From assembly GCA_963674835.2 (NCBI GenBank), contig CAXXKC010000001.1, forward strand, positions 558,001 through 622,000: a stretch of 64,000 nt of DNA. Reading direction: 5' to 3'. The notes beneath the pieces are model-generated. The model did no database searches, was not told where the DNA came from, and was given only the letters and a program-made list of their open reading frames with translations. Source of the stretch: G963674835 sp963674835. GTDB taxonomy: Bacteria; Planctomycetota; Planctomycetia; Pirellulales; Thermoguttaceae. The position numbers and the translations under genes are program-made. Positions within the stretch are counted from its first letter, which is position 1; each line of letters begins with the position of its first letter. Below, piece by piece: positions 47,301 to 53,907 of this stretch.

Positions 47301-48281
47301 AAGGCCCGCTTCATGGCCACGGGGCTCGACCTCTGGGCCTATGCCGAAACGATCTCCGTCACCAGCGGTGGCGGCGACGACACGGTTCGTTTCCTCGACA
47401 GCGCCGGCAAAGACGTTGTCACTGCCGCGTACCATTCTGCCAGCATGGTCGGCGACGGCTACTCCAATTCCGCCACCGGCTTCTACTACATGCTGGCCAA
47501 CTCCACCAGCGGCGGCGCCGACGAGGCCTACCTCTACGATTCGCCCGGCAACGATACCCTCACCGCCACGCCCACTCAGGCCATCTTCACTGGCCCTGGT
47601 ATGAGCAACTCGGTCTTCGGGTTCAAGTCCGTCGTTGCCAACTCGACGGCCGGCATCGACACCTCCTGGTTCTACGACTCACCCGGAAACGATGTCTTCA
47701 CGGCGACCCCGACCCGCGTAACCATGGTCGGTACCGGCTACTCGCTCACCGCGAACAACTTCCAGAACGCCCACGGCCTGGCCACGGCAGGCGGCACCGA
47801 CAACGCCTATATGTACGATTCGGCCGGCGACGATATCTATCGGGCCGATGGTGCTCAAGGCCGTATGTTCGGTCCCGACTTCTTCATCCGTGCCAGGTAC
47901 TTCGATAACTACTTCACCTACTCCCTCGCTGGCGGTCACGACGTGGCCATCATCAAGGGAACCGCTGGCAAGGACACCTTCTACGCCACGCCCACCCTCA
48001 CGCGTCTCTACGGCTCCGGCTACTATCACCGCGTGGTGCAGTACGACGACGTGAGCATGTACGGCCTCGGAGGTGAGAATACCGCCGATCTCAGCGACTC
48101 CGCGGGCGACGACTACCTGGAAGCCTCCGGCACCTCGGTGAAGCTCACCGGCATCGACATCCCCTACTCCCTCCTCGTCGACGGGTGCGACCCCGTCAAG
48201 GCCAACTCCAGCAACGTCGGCGACAAGAAACACTCCACCGTCGCCTTCCTCTTGGCCACGGGTCAGTGGGAGGACATCTAA
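32328..48281 (+). CDS. Giant mosaic extracellular protein (5,317 residues)
   Basis: It has no classic signal peptide; instead a basic N-terminus with VEQFEDRLFLS, the planctomycete export-associated motif. Rough order: PhoPQ-activated pathogenicity-related (PqaA-like) domain, residues 60-520 (GASKRGW near 254); Ig-like domains; matrixin-type metallopeptidase (HEIGHALGYGH at 966, then GTIMG); PPC-like domains near 1010-1135, 1925-2070 and 2120-2265; beta-helix near 1150-1900; propeller-like 2330-2630; second beta-helix split by a nidogen-like domain (3166-3365); GEVED domains near 3660-3825, 3834-4000, 4010-4180 and 4758-4915; an SdrD-type B domain (4188-4285); a Calx-beta domain (4286-4757) split by a TolB-like propeller; and C-terminal repeats (YDSPGND-type) to the end. 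It is probably surface-exposed. Strong ribosome site GGAAGGAG. One continuous frame for 16 kb. Confidence 0.93.
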   Translation: MGVWDSLHRIAGKRAKRTRGSSGSKANLGLRRRSTPLRNRDLRVEQFEDRLFLSITQPTSEDTPVNDGFTALDEYVQTADSSFSYTLSATYTGTGYKDYVYDLVSQTWNPEGMVTTGDGEWHHWLHVVVPDSLDTSIETALLFVDGGSFNTSSSSIREEVVAFALSTNSICVDLRMVPNQALQFSDELYDHTEDEIVAYTFDKYLETYETSVETAESWVAYLPMVNSAVRAMDAVQALVPELTDSAAQINDFVVSGASKRGWTTELTTAVDPEGRVKAMIPLVADLLNLQKQMEYQANFYAGVSDHYEDDGDGDRYSVELHDYLSYTDAAGNAFGGETVIERMSTPIGEELLQIVDPFAYRDRDNMDIPKYFIFGTGDQFFVPGSAEYYIDALQLEDVDGGGSTYLSYVPNVGHSLTSTRNPNQAVESITDFYAAVLAGDTLPTYDWTIENDGNSIILTTPDTPTAVRLWQATNPDEVDFRLYDSGDPVWYSSVLAEDLSDGGPEHQYVAEMATPVTGATAFMIEVEYVVNGKVLTFSSSVSVVSADPITPELVSVTADSGDTLEEGGVYFVAPQELLLQFNEEQQIDANTLSAIQVYRAGGDGIFGNGNDVEVTLGYIGVGDYANEVVLRFAESLPDDLYQLRIIGSGDDALTNVEGKAFQDGEDLAYSFELDLGAQVTAVVPQPISRDASTGELSQARDVIEVYFNDDDLSRAAAENTSFYQLIFTNDTETTTDDVAYTPVSAVYDSDADMVTLTFDSDLSAYGTGAFRLRVGSEYQDITTTQVSLVGDAGSAFFLAASLGTLGSTAESKVASGSIKNQGDEVYTLDYPGARDELGHRDLPGFLSVEAHGVSPDSSEGIAVGYYYFPEIYAYRDGEPLYNMITEAQKELTRQIFALYSYYLGVQFVETANAGISIVTGDLWAAGFESGPGGVGGVGGGGGIIIDEADDWGTCEFGGSWFRCATHEIGHALGYGHTYDLPSGTIMGSSEDADNTSANTEAIFPGDYDILHGEYMYIPESVDVDLYRFTVTEAGTLTAETLAERLGNSSLLDSVLTLYKIDDTDPTDYEIVARNDDYFSEDSYLEIYLEPGTYYIGVSASGNEEYDPNIVCTGFGGVTEGAYELRVTFIPQSVNVDDASTYRGSASEQLVDAERGVLLDGDADGVPGGTYNYWFNVATEADTIYVDKTATGTADGTLANPYTEIDVALAAAEPGDVVRIVGNHVENDDVDDAGTLLDNVPYHIGLDRYGKVLEDGRQMEVPQGVTVMIDAGAIIKLGKANIDVGSLTMGVDHSGGSLQVLGTPDRLVYFTSYYNDDLGGSTNTDGFRLVNEGDWGGLVFHNDVDYDEAREVLETEGIFLDYINHADISYGGGVVNVYGVNSTYTPIYLIESRPTITYNRIHDNAEAAISADPNSFEESFYEGWLSTGDLYTSDYRRVGPEISGNKVVDNSINGLLIRITTKAGGTISEMEVAGRFDDTDITHVLVDTLYINGTPGGPIREGSTYTARLDARLVVDPGVVVKLNNARIEIEMGAQLIAEGRVVSDETPGARVVFTSLLDDRYGAGGTFETQESATESAAPRDWSGLMFAATSTGSIDRAVIAYAGGSSAIEGDFASFDPVEIRQAEVRVANTRFENNGAGQADGDRNGRGTIVPATIFVRGAQPVLVNNEFVVDQHFLSDNSYGLSNIPIISIDCNSLKATLVSDWGRSTGALMAFDEYRGNYGPLVRSNRMSTGGINGMEVRGGTMTTESVWDDTDIVHVLRSEIIVYNYHTGGGVRLLSSTTESLVVKLRGSAAGFTAAGRPMEVDDRIGGAVQIIGTVDYPVVLTSLADDTVGAGYDLDGVPLTDTNGDGGATSPTTGDWRSIQFEEYSNDRNVAVVIEQEAATGIEDGVNDTPGQSQYLGALAESELDGDETLRMGFDIYGTIGYDDSDDVDVYGFEATAGTEIWLDIDKTTYALDTVIELVDSAGRVLARSDNSIAEARAVTDTLTGVSSLLYMASPVTVVRVLDEDPWLRSEFSNGSVGYDMYTTNPLDAGMRLVLPGATGTTFTYHVRVLSNSGSTGSYELQVRLGEEQEVAGSSVQYADVRYATNGIEVLGLPGNSPLLGETAEVEDLGSQGENDSMANAQAVGNLLASDSAAISWRGYLTSYTDVDWYKMTVDIQGVQAIAGVNAGGRVWATIFDLDYTDGMAHADLALWVFNSKGELVLAGTNSNVVDDQDSPIGGASLEDLSAGSEGPLDPFIGSVYLQEGDGETYYIAVTSALAVPSALNPLTNPETRLEPIDSITRIAEDHVETAYPASDGSTYPSPVSSSLSLNLAAEAFTLADVTTYLMTTNDLYSLNTYTGSTIDLTGSGIMPDFTQGIAMRNDGRLYAVVKDLSGTLSYRRIDTEDVTQSVTSTTIDITAYGLDPTDPTVLVEKPGALNITAMAHGYDNDYRHVYILGSVSGSLVTPHSTSLLYVLNSDGTPIQEEDASGARVPTDIVPLGELLTPAADGGIITGIAFHGTTMYAVSSKGYLYYVVGLQDYAEDGGSGEFSANDDTPPGVNNDDSLRLVRIAYIGNIEFTSLSLGPQSVEDGAYADMFFATDLSGRVYAFDNNGALQPIFTGGATSVDTGVSGLAGITFTTADYNLWHITKTRSTDAGHGINTTEDYSRPNVVDDEKADYPKIGYQSWYFGLDDPREAGQTLDGPVLSDAGQSNFYNNLRDYYDNSDADAEFFGTYDIPNGAYGRLTTSTFSLANYEGADEPMLYFSYYAETQGGDDYDGFRVYISSGGGSEVLLATNIDWVADEDELAAPGNLDNYLQRIYDNGDAAANAWRQVRINLSDWAGQSDLKLTFEFVTRGSNDLSDLAGAKNNSYEGVYIDDIIIGFAERGEMVTGAPASTTSFTFTAPPTPDQGDQMATIGSYQLEVRRGADYGSYGGPPKSESPVLRITRTFDTNDRLAEEFTLIASSGSSLVSGSTFELSDGINAETFILLDIAVGGSAGSYTPIYYRTTWSATQIADAITDAVNGQSHIDVTAAQSANRVDLFGATGGTSAAGVTCKMWGVDSSIGYDLGDSNTERAIGQVIIANNRISYSSGYGIVVAPSERDADGSNTPHPGSGRAIADENDLVGGISIINNVIYYNLTGGIRISGEENEVGQPTGAIPYVRVINNTISGTGQATHAAIPTITYAEPGDEIMEPNDDESSTIQDLGFTFEFYGGNFTQFYVNNNGNITFTRAYYDYTPQGFPVSVPMVAAFWADVDTRADGGEVRLAWGTSERGNAFIQVDWIDVGYFYEHSDKTNTFRLYIEDDPNGDIVVFDYIDMQWTTGDVESSGGFGGSGAQIGFNAGDSLHYVNAGRPNSESEVTALNGTRMAWRIDPTTGIPSSDGDSIGILVENNASPTLLNNIVANCDQGISVDRTSTSTVLNGNVYRNNTHNVVGTTMGSDDLALSLDDPLFVDEASGNFYLAPGSPAIDSAIGSLEERVGYYNEILEPIGISPSPILAPDLDIYGLVRQDDPDTGNTGTGTYAFADRGAIERADFEQPTASLLTPLDGSSIDQDPDAYEVTLVGQSPTQFAIQLNDASGVGIDDASVTSAAVKIYRNDMLLTAGVDYFFRYDAVNDVIYLVPSAAFWKEGYEYAVVLDNESIRDWAANFLEPNHTDGKTYFTIGLSALDFGDAPDDPDLIGDFPSLIESDGARHIIQRGYYLGSGVSGEKEALVSSTATGDQLDDGISFATDLLTGSTMTVTVTAAGDTLFSDDGVDYIGYLNAWIDFNGDGTWSDDEHLFGGTGVAIMAGTNELTFAVPDGLTAQQVMARFRLSSEEVLGVTGQAPDGEVEDYQLTVVEYLEDFGDAPSGYDTTGANAASHAIRDTGPYLGVTAPDDERDGQPGSTATRDDNTGVDDEDGVDFTAYDGVFSQGREVAIAVTVGRADGYLSVWIDFNGDGDWGDADEHVTLTTDGQTGTSILLAPGVHEVTFTVPEDAVTGDTYARFRVSTAGTPSYDGFADDGEVEDYVLTIIDTPYDFGDAPSAYGTLLADDGARHVYDPSMYLGTHLDYEADGQANSTATGDNITGKYDDEDGVFNSDGTTLLGTSDLLADHTITIVVYASADGGYLNGWLDFNGDRDWADDGEHLTLTANGVTDLAVPLVSGANLVTFTLPGELSTVTTFARFRFSSEQDLDATGEAIDGEVEDYQVRVVTGEGVISGYKFNDLDADGVWDTETETGLANQDVTLVSSSGTTITVQTDSSGYYEFAGLFGDTYSVSTPAEEGWTHTLPSGGSYAVTINSTDTIDLDFGDYKMAHVTITQGTVLEGNSGTTEAHITLHLTESFGAPVTVYYSTADGTATIANNDYVSVSDGSFTFMPQETPIGVWSTPTTIANNKANDYDYSVYGDYIVWENGGGIVFLYDDSTGLTTTLTVAGSDDRYPVVHGTHVVYESKPADESDYEIYLYDIISHTRTRLTDNAVDDLDPQLSDSHVVWSSAGTSGGEIYLYNLSTPGLPVNAAVNISNNSLNDFLPKIAGSRVVWTTYDGSDNEIWYYDGTKHQLSNNSRNDANPVISDLGLVWEMYDGHDLELMAYAFGTSSPVQLTNNTTNDQHAAISGTRLVWEGSDGSDSEIFSYDLATSTSIENISNNTTIDERPQLLGNRLVWHSYNGSNWEVYYKEIGSLTPVTNISNSTAYDWYPQISESFVAWRAYQNGTYEIILSKQAEPEVTAEIVFTINGDTSAESDEYFIVNVTGASSPTQLLDDSGNVQSQIQTRVGILNDDGSMDFGDAPAPYPTLLADNGARHLNSGGYYLGASVDVEANGKPSATATGDDYSTSDDEDGVTFNTTLTPGVVAQVSVVASKPGVLNAWLDFNGDGDWNDLGEQIFVDRTLTQGTNLLTFSVPFGIDPVSTFARFRFSQSAGLSYTGTAATGEVEDYQVSIVADPNLVGRALTINGTTGDDQFEFTAGSVYRVVVNGTTYLYPATAIDTVQINGLGGNDTAVLHGSAGTENVRIWAGKARFMATGLDLWAYAETISVTSGGGDDTVRFLDSAGKDVVTAAYHSASMVGDGYSNSATGFYYMLANSTSGGADEAYLYDSPGNDTLTATPTQAIFTGPGMSNSVFGFKSVVANSTAGIDTSWFYDSPGNDVFTATPTRVTMVGTGYSLTANNFQNAHGLATAGGTDNAYMYDSAGDDIYRADGAQGRMFGPDFFIRARYFDNYFTYSLAGGHDVAIIKGTAGKDTFYATPTLTRLYGSGYYHRVVQYDDVSMYGLGGENTADLSDSAGDDYLEASGTSVKLTGIDIPYSLLVDGCDPVKANSSNVGDKKHSTVAFLLATGQWEDI

Positions 48282-48979
48282 ACCACATTCGATTCCCAGC
48301 GGCCAGGATCCTGATGCCTCAAGGGCGCAGGCCGTGTCGTGGTGGGTGGAGGTGTCTGGCATGGGCGTCGACGCCCGCGACACGTCCCGCTTCCCCGTCT
48401 TTGATTGCGACAAACTCACGCTCACGAAAAGACGCACCCCCGCCGACAAATGCTCAAGCTCATGTGGTGCGGCGTTATCAGTGTGGACGTGGCCAATGAA
48501 GAACATCGGCGAGTTGCTCGTCGAGACTCTGCGTCCCTCGGTTGTGGATGGACTCCGGGGCGGATCCCAGACAAATCCTTGGATGAGACTAGCCAAGTCA
48601 GTAGAATAGCCGGGTAGAAGCCCAGCGACGGAGCCCGGCGGGTCAACTGGGGAACTTCCAATCAACTGACCGACGAGACCGCGGCAGATGCCGATGTCTG
48701 GTGTGCGTGGCAATGCAATTGGCCCGATATGGGCGCGAGCTCTGCAATCTTCTTCGGCCGAGGCGCTGCGCCCGAGGAATCTCGCACGTTTGAAGGCGGC
48801 GGAATCGTCCCAGACAATGTCTATCACATGGGGGTCTACAATGGGCCGACGAGCCCCTGAAGGGGGCGGTGCTGGAAGACCGGACTGGCAAGGTTGCGCC
48901 GTGGTCGTTCCAATTGGTTCTATGGCGCAAATGGAGAGGTTGAGAGTGGGCCAGTCAGCTGTCTTGTGAGGAAATGACG
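48282..48979. other. Gap between giant gene and GH28-like gene, with a possible gene remnant
   Basis: No intact gene. On the plus strand 48618-48858 is an open, codon-biased frame without a start, reading VWCAWQCNWPDMGASSAIFF and ending NGPTSP-stop. A +1-shifted frame continues LKGAVLEDRTGKVAPWSF to about 48942. It looks like a decayed gene end of unknown family. Confidence 0.35.
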
Positions 48980-50395
48980 ATGAGACGTTCTACTAGAATC
49001 CTGGGGTGTTGGATCGGGCTGCTCTTTCAATCGCTTGTCGTTCAAGCCGCGCTCGCCGGTGTCACCAGCTATCCCGCGCCTCCCGGCGAGGCGGTCACGA
49101 GCGACTACGCCGTCACGGTGAACGGTAAACCGGTCGACGTTTACGCCGCCCAGAGCGAGTTCTTCGACGGCGACTACTCCTTTGCGTCCTTCGATTTCTC
49201 CGGAAAGGTGGAGATTTGCATCACGTCCGAACTGGCGTTGGACAACGTCGTCGTTCAGCCTGCGAGTTCGGGCGTGCAGGTCAAGCAGAAGGGCTCGACG
49301 GAGATGACGCTGACGGCCGACGCTCCGTTCCGCGTCTCGATCGAGCGGAACGGCCGGATCAAGCCGTTGCTCCTGTTCGGCAATGCGGAGGAGACCGATG
49401 CGCCCCGGTCCGACGAACCCAACGTGGTCTACTTCGCACCGGGTGTCCATCGTCCCGGCAAGATCACGCTCACCGACAACCAGACGCTCTATCTGGCGGG
49501 CGGCTCCGTCGTGAAGGGATGCGTGTTAGCCCAGGGGAAGAATATCACCGTCCGGGGACGGGGCATTCTCGCGGGCGAGGAGTCGCCCCGCTTCAAGGGT
49601 CCGGGGCGGTTTCTGCTGGATTGCCGAGACTGCACGAACGTGACGATTCGCGACATCACGTTCCGGAATCCCTGGAGCTGGACCCTCGTGACCTGGAATT
49701 GCGACGGGGTGGTGATCGACAATGTGAAGATCTGCGGTTCGCGGATGATCAACGACGATGCCCTCGATTTGGTGAATACCCGAAGCGCCGTTGTCAGCAA
49801 CTGTTTCTTCCGCAGCCAGGACGATTGTATTGCCATCAAGGGCCGAGCGAAGATGGCGCTGCCCTGCGAAGACATCGTCATCGAAGACTGTACGTTCTGG
49901 ACCGACGTGGCGAACATCTTTCGAATCGGCTACGAATGCGAGACCCCCGGCATACGGCACATCACTGCCCGCAATATCGACGTACTGCACTACAGTAGGA
50001 CCTACCGGGAGCCCACGGAGTATTGGGCCCATGCCATCATTTGGCTTCAGCCCAACCAGGATATGGTGATGGAAGACTGCCACTTCGAGAATGTGCGAGT
50101 TCGCTCGAGTGGAGAGGATATGGTCATGTTGATGGCCAAGCCGATGCGGTGTTCCTACGCATGGTTCAAGGATCCCGAGCCCGGTACGCTGCGCAACTGC
50201 TCATTCACGAATATTGAGGTACATGGCGAGCAGGGCGACTTTCACGGCCTGCTCTACCTGTTGGGCGACAGCGAGAAACACGATGTCAGCGGGATGCTTT
50301 TCGAGGACATTACCTACTTCGGCCATCCCGTCAGGCGAGATTGCCCCTGCGTCGAGATCGGCCCGTATGTCAGCGACGTCAGTTTTCGGAGGTGA
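48980..50395 (+). CDS. Secreted GH28-like polysaccharide hydrolase (right-handed beta-helix)
   Basis: A 471-residue protein with a signal peptide (ILGCWIGLLFQSLVVQAALA). An N-terminal beta-sandwich of about 120 residues precedes a parallel beta-helix with the GH28-type sequence IRDITFRNPWSW, NDDALDLVN and SQDDCIAIKG. The Asp residues in NDDALD and QDDC correspond to the polygalacturonase catalytic Asp cluster. The substrate may be a uronate- or rhamnose-containing polymer; this is inferred from family. GAGG eight bases upstream favours ATG 48980 over 48974. Confidence 0.85.
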   Translation: MRRSTRILGCWIGLLFQSLVVQAALAGVTSYPAPPGEAVTSDYAVTVNGKPVDVYAAQSEFFDGDYSFASFDFSGKVEICITSELALDNVVVQPASSGVQVKQKGSTEMTLTADAPFRVSIERNGRIKPLLLFGNAEETDAPRSDEPNVVYFAPGVHRPGKITLTDNQTLYLAGGSVVKGCVLAQGKNITVRGRGILAGEESPRFKGPGRFLLDCRDCTNVTIRDITFRNPWSWTLVTWNCDGVVIDNVKICGSRMINDDALDLVNTRSAVVSNCFFRSQDDCIAIKGRAKMALPCEDIVIEDCTFWTDVANIFRIGYECETPGIRHITARNIDVLHYSRTYREPTEYWAHAIIWLQPNQDMVMEDCHFENVRVRSSGEDMVMLMAKPMRCSYAWFKDPEPGTLRNCSFTNIEVHGEQGDFHGLLYLLGDSEKHDVSGMLFEDITYFGHPVRRDCPCVEIGPYVSDVSFRR

Positions 50396-50780
50396 CTAGG
50401 AATGGCCAGAACTTCCATGCCACCATGAGTTCTCAGGCATCGTTCCCGTACCGCATTCAACCTTCGCGGAGAAGCAGGATGTCGGATCGGGGAGGCATGG
50501 ATCGACATTCCCCGCGTTCTCGGACGCGGCTATCGCACGTTTCTGTAGGAGGACGTCGCCCGATTGCAAGCGACGGTCGATGCGCTGGTACGGTTGCGAG
50601 ACAATGTAAAGATGTGAATGCTCCACAGCAAATGGAGACCAGCTATGTCACGTCCACAGACGCTCAAACACCTTGTTGTCGTCACGTTTGCGCAGGCGAC
50701 AATCAACGTAGTTGTTCCGTGCGGCACCGCGAGAGCTGCGGAACAGCGTGCGGCCCGTCCTCGCCGGCGAACCAAACGGT
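50396..50780. other. Intergenic stretch, nothing recognised
   Basis: Between the GH28-like gene and a convergent small gene. No gene, terminator or repeat is seen. Confidence 0.3.
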
Positions 50781-51059
50781 TCAGAGCCGCCCCTTCGGTG
50801 TGCGCGTGATGCCGGGCGTCATGCCGTAGTCGAGCTTGTCGTAGTCGAATTGTGGCACGGGAGAGGTGTTGATCTTCGGCGGAATCAAGCCAAGGTCGGC
50901 AATCTTCCGCAGCACCTCGATTTCAAACTGCCGGACCTCGGACGGCGACATCGCCGAGACACGGGCTTCGGAATCGACAACCTGAGCCACTGACGCTCTC
51001 GCCGAGGTAAAGAACGCCGAAGCGAACAACAAGCAGAACAACCAAGCGGATCGTCTCAT
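50781..51059 (-). CDS. Small secreted protein of unknown function
   Basis: 92 residues with a clear signal peptide (LFCLLFASAFFTSARASVAQ) and a mature part of about 65 residues with a predicted helix (EVRQFEIEVLRKIADLGL) and a Pro-rich end. GGAGGTG is placed perfectly before ATG 51059, which is the main reason to accept this gene. I do not recognise a family. Strand and spacing suggest it is transcribed alone. Confidence 0.6.
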   Translation of the reverse strand: MRRSAWLFCLLFASAFFTSARASVAQVVDSEARVSAMSPSEVRQFEIEVLRKIADLGLIPPKINTSPVPQFDYDKLDYGMTPGITRTPKGRL

Positions 51060-51444
51060 GGCACCTCCTTGGAACTCTATTCGTCAGCCAAACGGTATGC
51101 ACCTTTTTCCGTCCGGCACATTCCGAACCGTGATTGCATGTGTACCAGACACACGCACGGCATTCGAGCATTGTCCGGAAAACAGCGAGGACATCGAGCA
51201 TGCGATTCGTCGATGCAATCCACGTGCGACCTGTCACACGACTCTACGCATTTGCCATGTCGGTGGGATGCTTCGTTCTGACATGCCGTGCATCCATGTC
51301 CCCCACGGAGAACGCCGTGTGGCGGCTCGGTCCGTCCGCGTTTGACAGGCTCGACGGATTGACTATCCTGAGAGACTGGACGCAACAACGCCTCGTGTCC
51401 CAGCCTCACCTTCCCCCATGCATCCCACTGGCAAGGAGGTTATG
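51060..51444. other. Divergent intergenic region, nothing recognised
   Basis: It must hold promoters for the small secreted protein and the FAD oxidoreductase, but I see no convincing site. Short frames here have no ribosome site. Confidence 0.3.
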
Positions 51445-52932
51445 ATGGGTTTTCCGATCAATCGACGCACGGCTGCCAAGGCTTTCCTGGCAACAGCCGC
51501 TGGCGGGATGTTGCCAGGCATAACGACGCCGTCACTGTCCGCGGACCGGCATCATGACTCGGACGAGAGGGTCCGAACGGAAGTCTGCGTGATTGGCGGC
51601 GGAAGTGGTGGAACCGGCGCAGCTCTGGCGGCAGCCCGCGCCGGCGCCAACGTTGTCTTGGTGGAGCGCGAATCCATACTCGGCGGCACCGCTACCAATG
51701 CGTTCGTCAACACTTGGCGACCCGTTGCGGGAGCCAATGGCATCGCCCGCGATCTCTTCCTGGCAATGGCCAAAGACCCAATGGGCGTTACCTTGCCAGC
51801 AGAATGCGACCTTGACGCACACTATGCACGAAGCCAACTCGGCCCCAGGTTCATTAACGGGAAAAACGTCAAGCGGGGTGCCAGTGTGTCGTTCGAACCT
51901 CGCGCGATGGACTACGCCGTCCGCAACCTGCTGGACGCTACCGGCCGTTGCCAAATGCTCCTGGGAACGACCTTTTGCCGCGCCCACGTGGAGAACAACA
52001 CCGTCAAGGCTGTGGAAGCATGGTTTCCCGGCAAACGGATCCTGATCGAGGCCGATGTCTTCATCGACTGTACCGCCGACGCTGACGTTTGCGTCGACGT
52101 CGGGTGTGAATATCACATGGGCGAAGACCCGAAGTCGCGCTACGGCGAGCCACACGCACCCGAACACGCTCGGATGATACTCAACGGGCTGACGCTCTGC
52201 TATCGGATCACGGACACGGGTGTCAAGCAGAAGCCGTATCTGCCCGAGGGCATACGAGAGAGAAAATCCGTTAGCGCGTGCTTCGATCGCATGCCGAACG
52301 GCGACATTATCATCAACGTTTGCGGCATGATCAGCGGCAATGCCGTCCTGTGCATGGAACACAGTGAGTTGATGCGGGAAGCACACTGCCGCGTGTTGGC
52401 ACACATGTACCGGATTCAGAAGTTGCCCCCGGACGATCATTGGGCCAGGGTGGCTGGCGGCAAGGGGTGGAGCACGTGGGCGATCTCGGCCATCGCGCCG
52501 CGAATCGGTGTGCGCGAAACGCGCCGCATCGTCAGCGAGTACGTGCTAAACGAAAACGACTGTGTGGGAGGCTTGAAACAGCAGAAGCACGAAGACCTTG
52601 TCGCCATTGCCGACCACAGTATCGACATCCATGGACGCGGGCACCTTTCCGTCCCCTTTCTCCGAGGTCCTTTCGGAGTTCCTTACCGATGCCTGTTGCC
52701 TAAGGGTATGCACAACTTGATGATCGCCAGCCGAGCCGCGGGTTTCTCCCACATCGCCGCGGGAGCGGTACGTCTGCAACGCACGTTGATGACGCTCGGT
52801 CAGGCGGCTGGCAACGCCGCCGCGATCGCCTCGAAGCGTCGCATCGGCACCGGCCAGGTAGACATTGCCGAGCTGCAAGCGAGACTGAAGGAGCAAGGAG
52901 TCGACATTGCCGCTCCACCGGATCAAACGTGA
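51445..52932 (+). CDS. Exported FAD-dependent oxidoreductase, first
   Basis: A 495-residue enzyme of the fumarate-reductase/thiazole-like FAD group. A twin-arginine-like leader (NRRTAAKAFLATAAGG) precedes the dinucleotide fold VCVIGGGSGGTGAALAAARA and ERESILGGTAT. Near the C-terminus LMIASRAAGFSHIAAGA and LGQAAGNAAAIA complete the FAD site. Such exported planctomycete proteins are common near polysaccharide-degradation genes; the substrate is unknown and may be a sugar or polyol. AAGGAGG lies six bases before ATG 51445. ATG 51442 and the upstream frame to 51418 are alternatives. Confidence 0.85.
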   Translation: MGFPINRRTAAKAFLATAAGGMLPGITTPSLSADRHHDSDERVRTEVCVIGGGSGGTGAALAAARAGANVVLVERESILGGTATNAFVNTWRPVAGANGIARDLFLAMAKDPMGVTLPAECDLDAHYARSQLGPRFINGKNVKRGASVSFEPRAMDYAVRNLLDATGRCQMLLGTTFCRAHVENNTVKAVEAWFPGKRILIEADVFIDCTADADVCVDVGCEYHMGEDPKSRYGEPHAPEHARMILNGLTLCYRITDTGVKQKPYLPEGIRERKSVSACFDRMPNGDIIINVCGMISGNAVLCMEHSELMREAHCRVLAHMYRIQKLPPDDHWARVAGGKGWSTWAISAIAPRIGVRETRRIVSEYVLNENDCVGGLKQQKHEDLVAIADHSIDIHGRGHLSVPFLRGPFGVPYRCLLPKGMHNLMIASRAAGFSHIAAGAVRLQRTLMTLGQAAGNAAAIASKRRIGTGQVDIAELQARLKEQGVDIAAPPDQT

Positions 52933-53062
52933 CATGCCGGGTCGAGCCGTATCCGGGATGAAACGCAATCGTTGGCTGCGCCAACATCAATAGAACGCGG
53001 CTTCTTCAACTCGCAGCCGGTTCTACGAAGGAAAGTTGGCCGGAACAACGCTTCCTGGCACC

Positions 53063-53560
53063 TCAGCCATAGCCGATGGCGTACTCGTGGTATAGGTAGG
53101 AGAACAAGGGGATATCGACCGCGCCGGGGTAGCCGCGGTACCATTGCTTCTCGCAATAGTCGCCGACATGGAAGCCGTTGAGATGGGATATCAGTTGTCC
53201 GTGCGGCTCTTCGTGAAACAGAATGAAGTCGGGCGATAGTCCCTTGCCATGGCGGCGCATCGTATCGAGCAAGTTCCAGAACGCCCGGCTCTGATAGAGC
53301 CCCTCCCCCGGGGCGTGGCCATGCCCAACGGACCAGCAGGCGCCGCCAGCGCCGCTGACCGTCAGGTCTATTTGCAGCGCGTCGACGCCGACTGCGTGCG
53401 CCCGGTCAACCACGTCGCAGAAGGATTTGGTGGTCTGCGACGCGCCAGGGCCGAACGCATAGGAGAGCCGCTTCCACTGTGCTATGGCACAGTCGCACCG
53501 GCCGGTCGGTTTTTTGCAGAAAAGGCCCGTTGGGCGATGGCATGCTCCGTTTGACGACAC
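53063..53560 (-). pseudogene. Remnant of a DUF6259-type glycosidase-like protein
   Basis: The frame reads DALQIDLTVSGAGGACWSV, SPDFILFHEEPHGQLI, then GYPGAVDIPLFSYLYHEYAI and GYG before a stop, which is the conserved core of large DUF6259 glycoside-hydrolase-like proteins. Only about 130 residues are left, with no proper start and a stop in the middle of a conserved block. So it is a fragment of a much longer gene. Confidence 0.55.
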
Positions 53561-53685
53561 CGTCCGGCGCCGTCGGCGAGTTGGTCGTGCATGGCGACGA
53601 GCAGTTTGCGCTGAATCCGCTCGGCGAGGGCAGGTACACCTTGCCTGCCGGCCAAGAAGTGACGTTTCTGTTGAAACACAGTTGA
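53538..53685 (+). pseudogene. C-terminal remnant of a glycosidase-like protein
   Basis: About 48 codons reading GDGMLRLTTPSGAVGELVVH and then EGRYTLPAGQEVTFLLKHS-stop. This looks like the beta-sandwich end of a glycoside hydrolase. There is no start, and it faces the opposite way to the neighbouring DUF6259 remnant, so a rearrangement is likely. Confidence 0.35.
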
Positions 53686-53907
53686 TGCTCCTGTATTCTG
53701 GATGCCTTGCCTGTCAAGCAGAACTTGTAACTCAGTAGGGAAAGTGCAAGTTGCGCAAGAGGTAGAGAACAGCCGCGAAGAACACAAGAACTCACGGGAA
53801 GATGCGGAGGTTGCGTTGGACCGAGTTAGGTCACGGTTCTCGTGTGTTTGTGTGCTTTTTGTGGCTAATCCGACAGTGGGTCTAGGCGGACCATGAGGGA
53901 GCCAGAA

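Noticed and set aside
45403..48281. Tandem repeats in the giant gene as a CRISPR or DNA repeat array
   Set aside because: The repetition is at protein level (propeller blades and YDSPGND-type repeats) with divergent DNA; there are no regular identical repeats and spacers. No CRISPR array was seen anywhere in the window.
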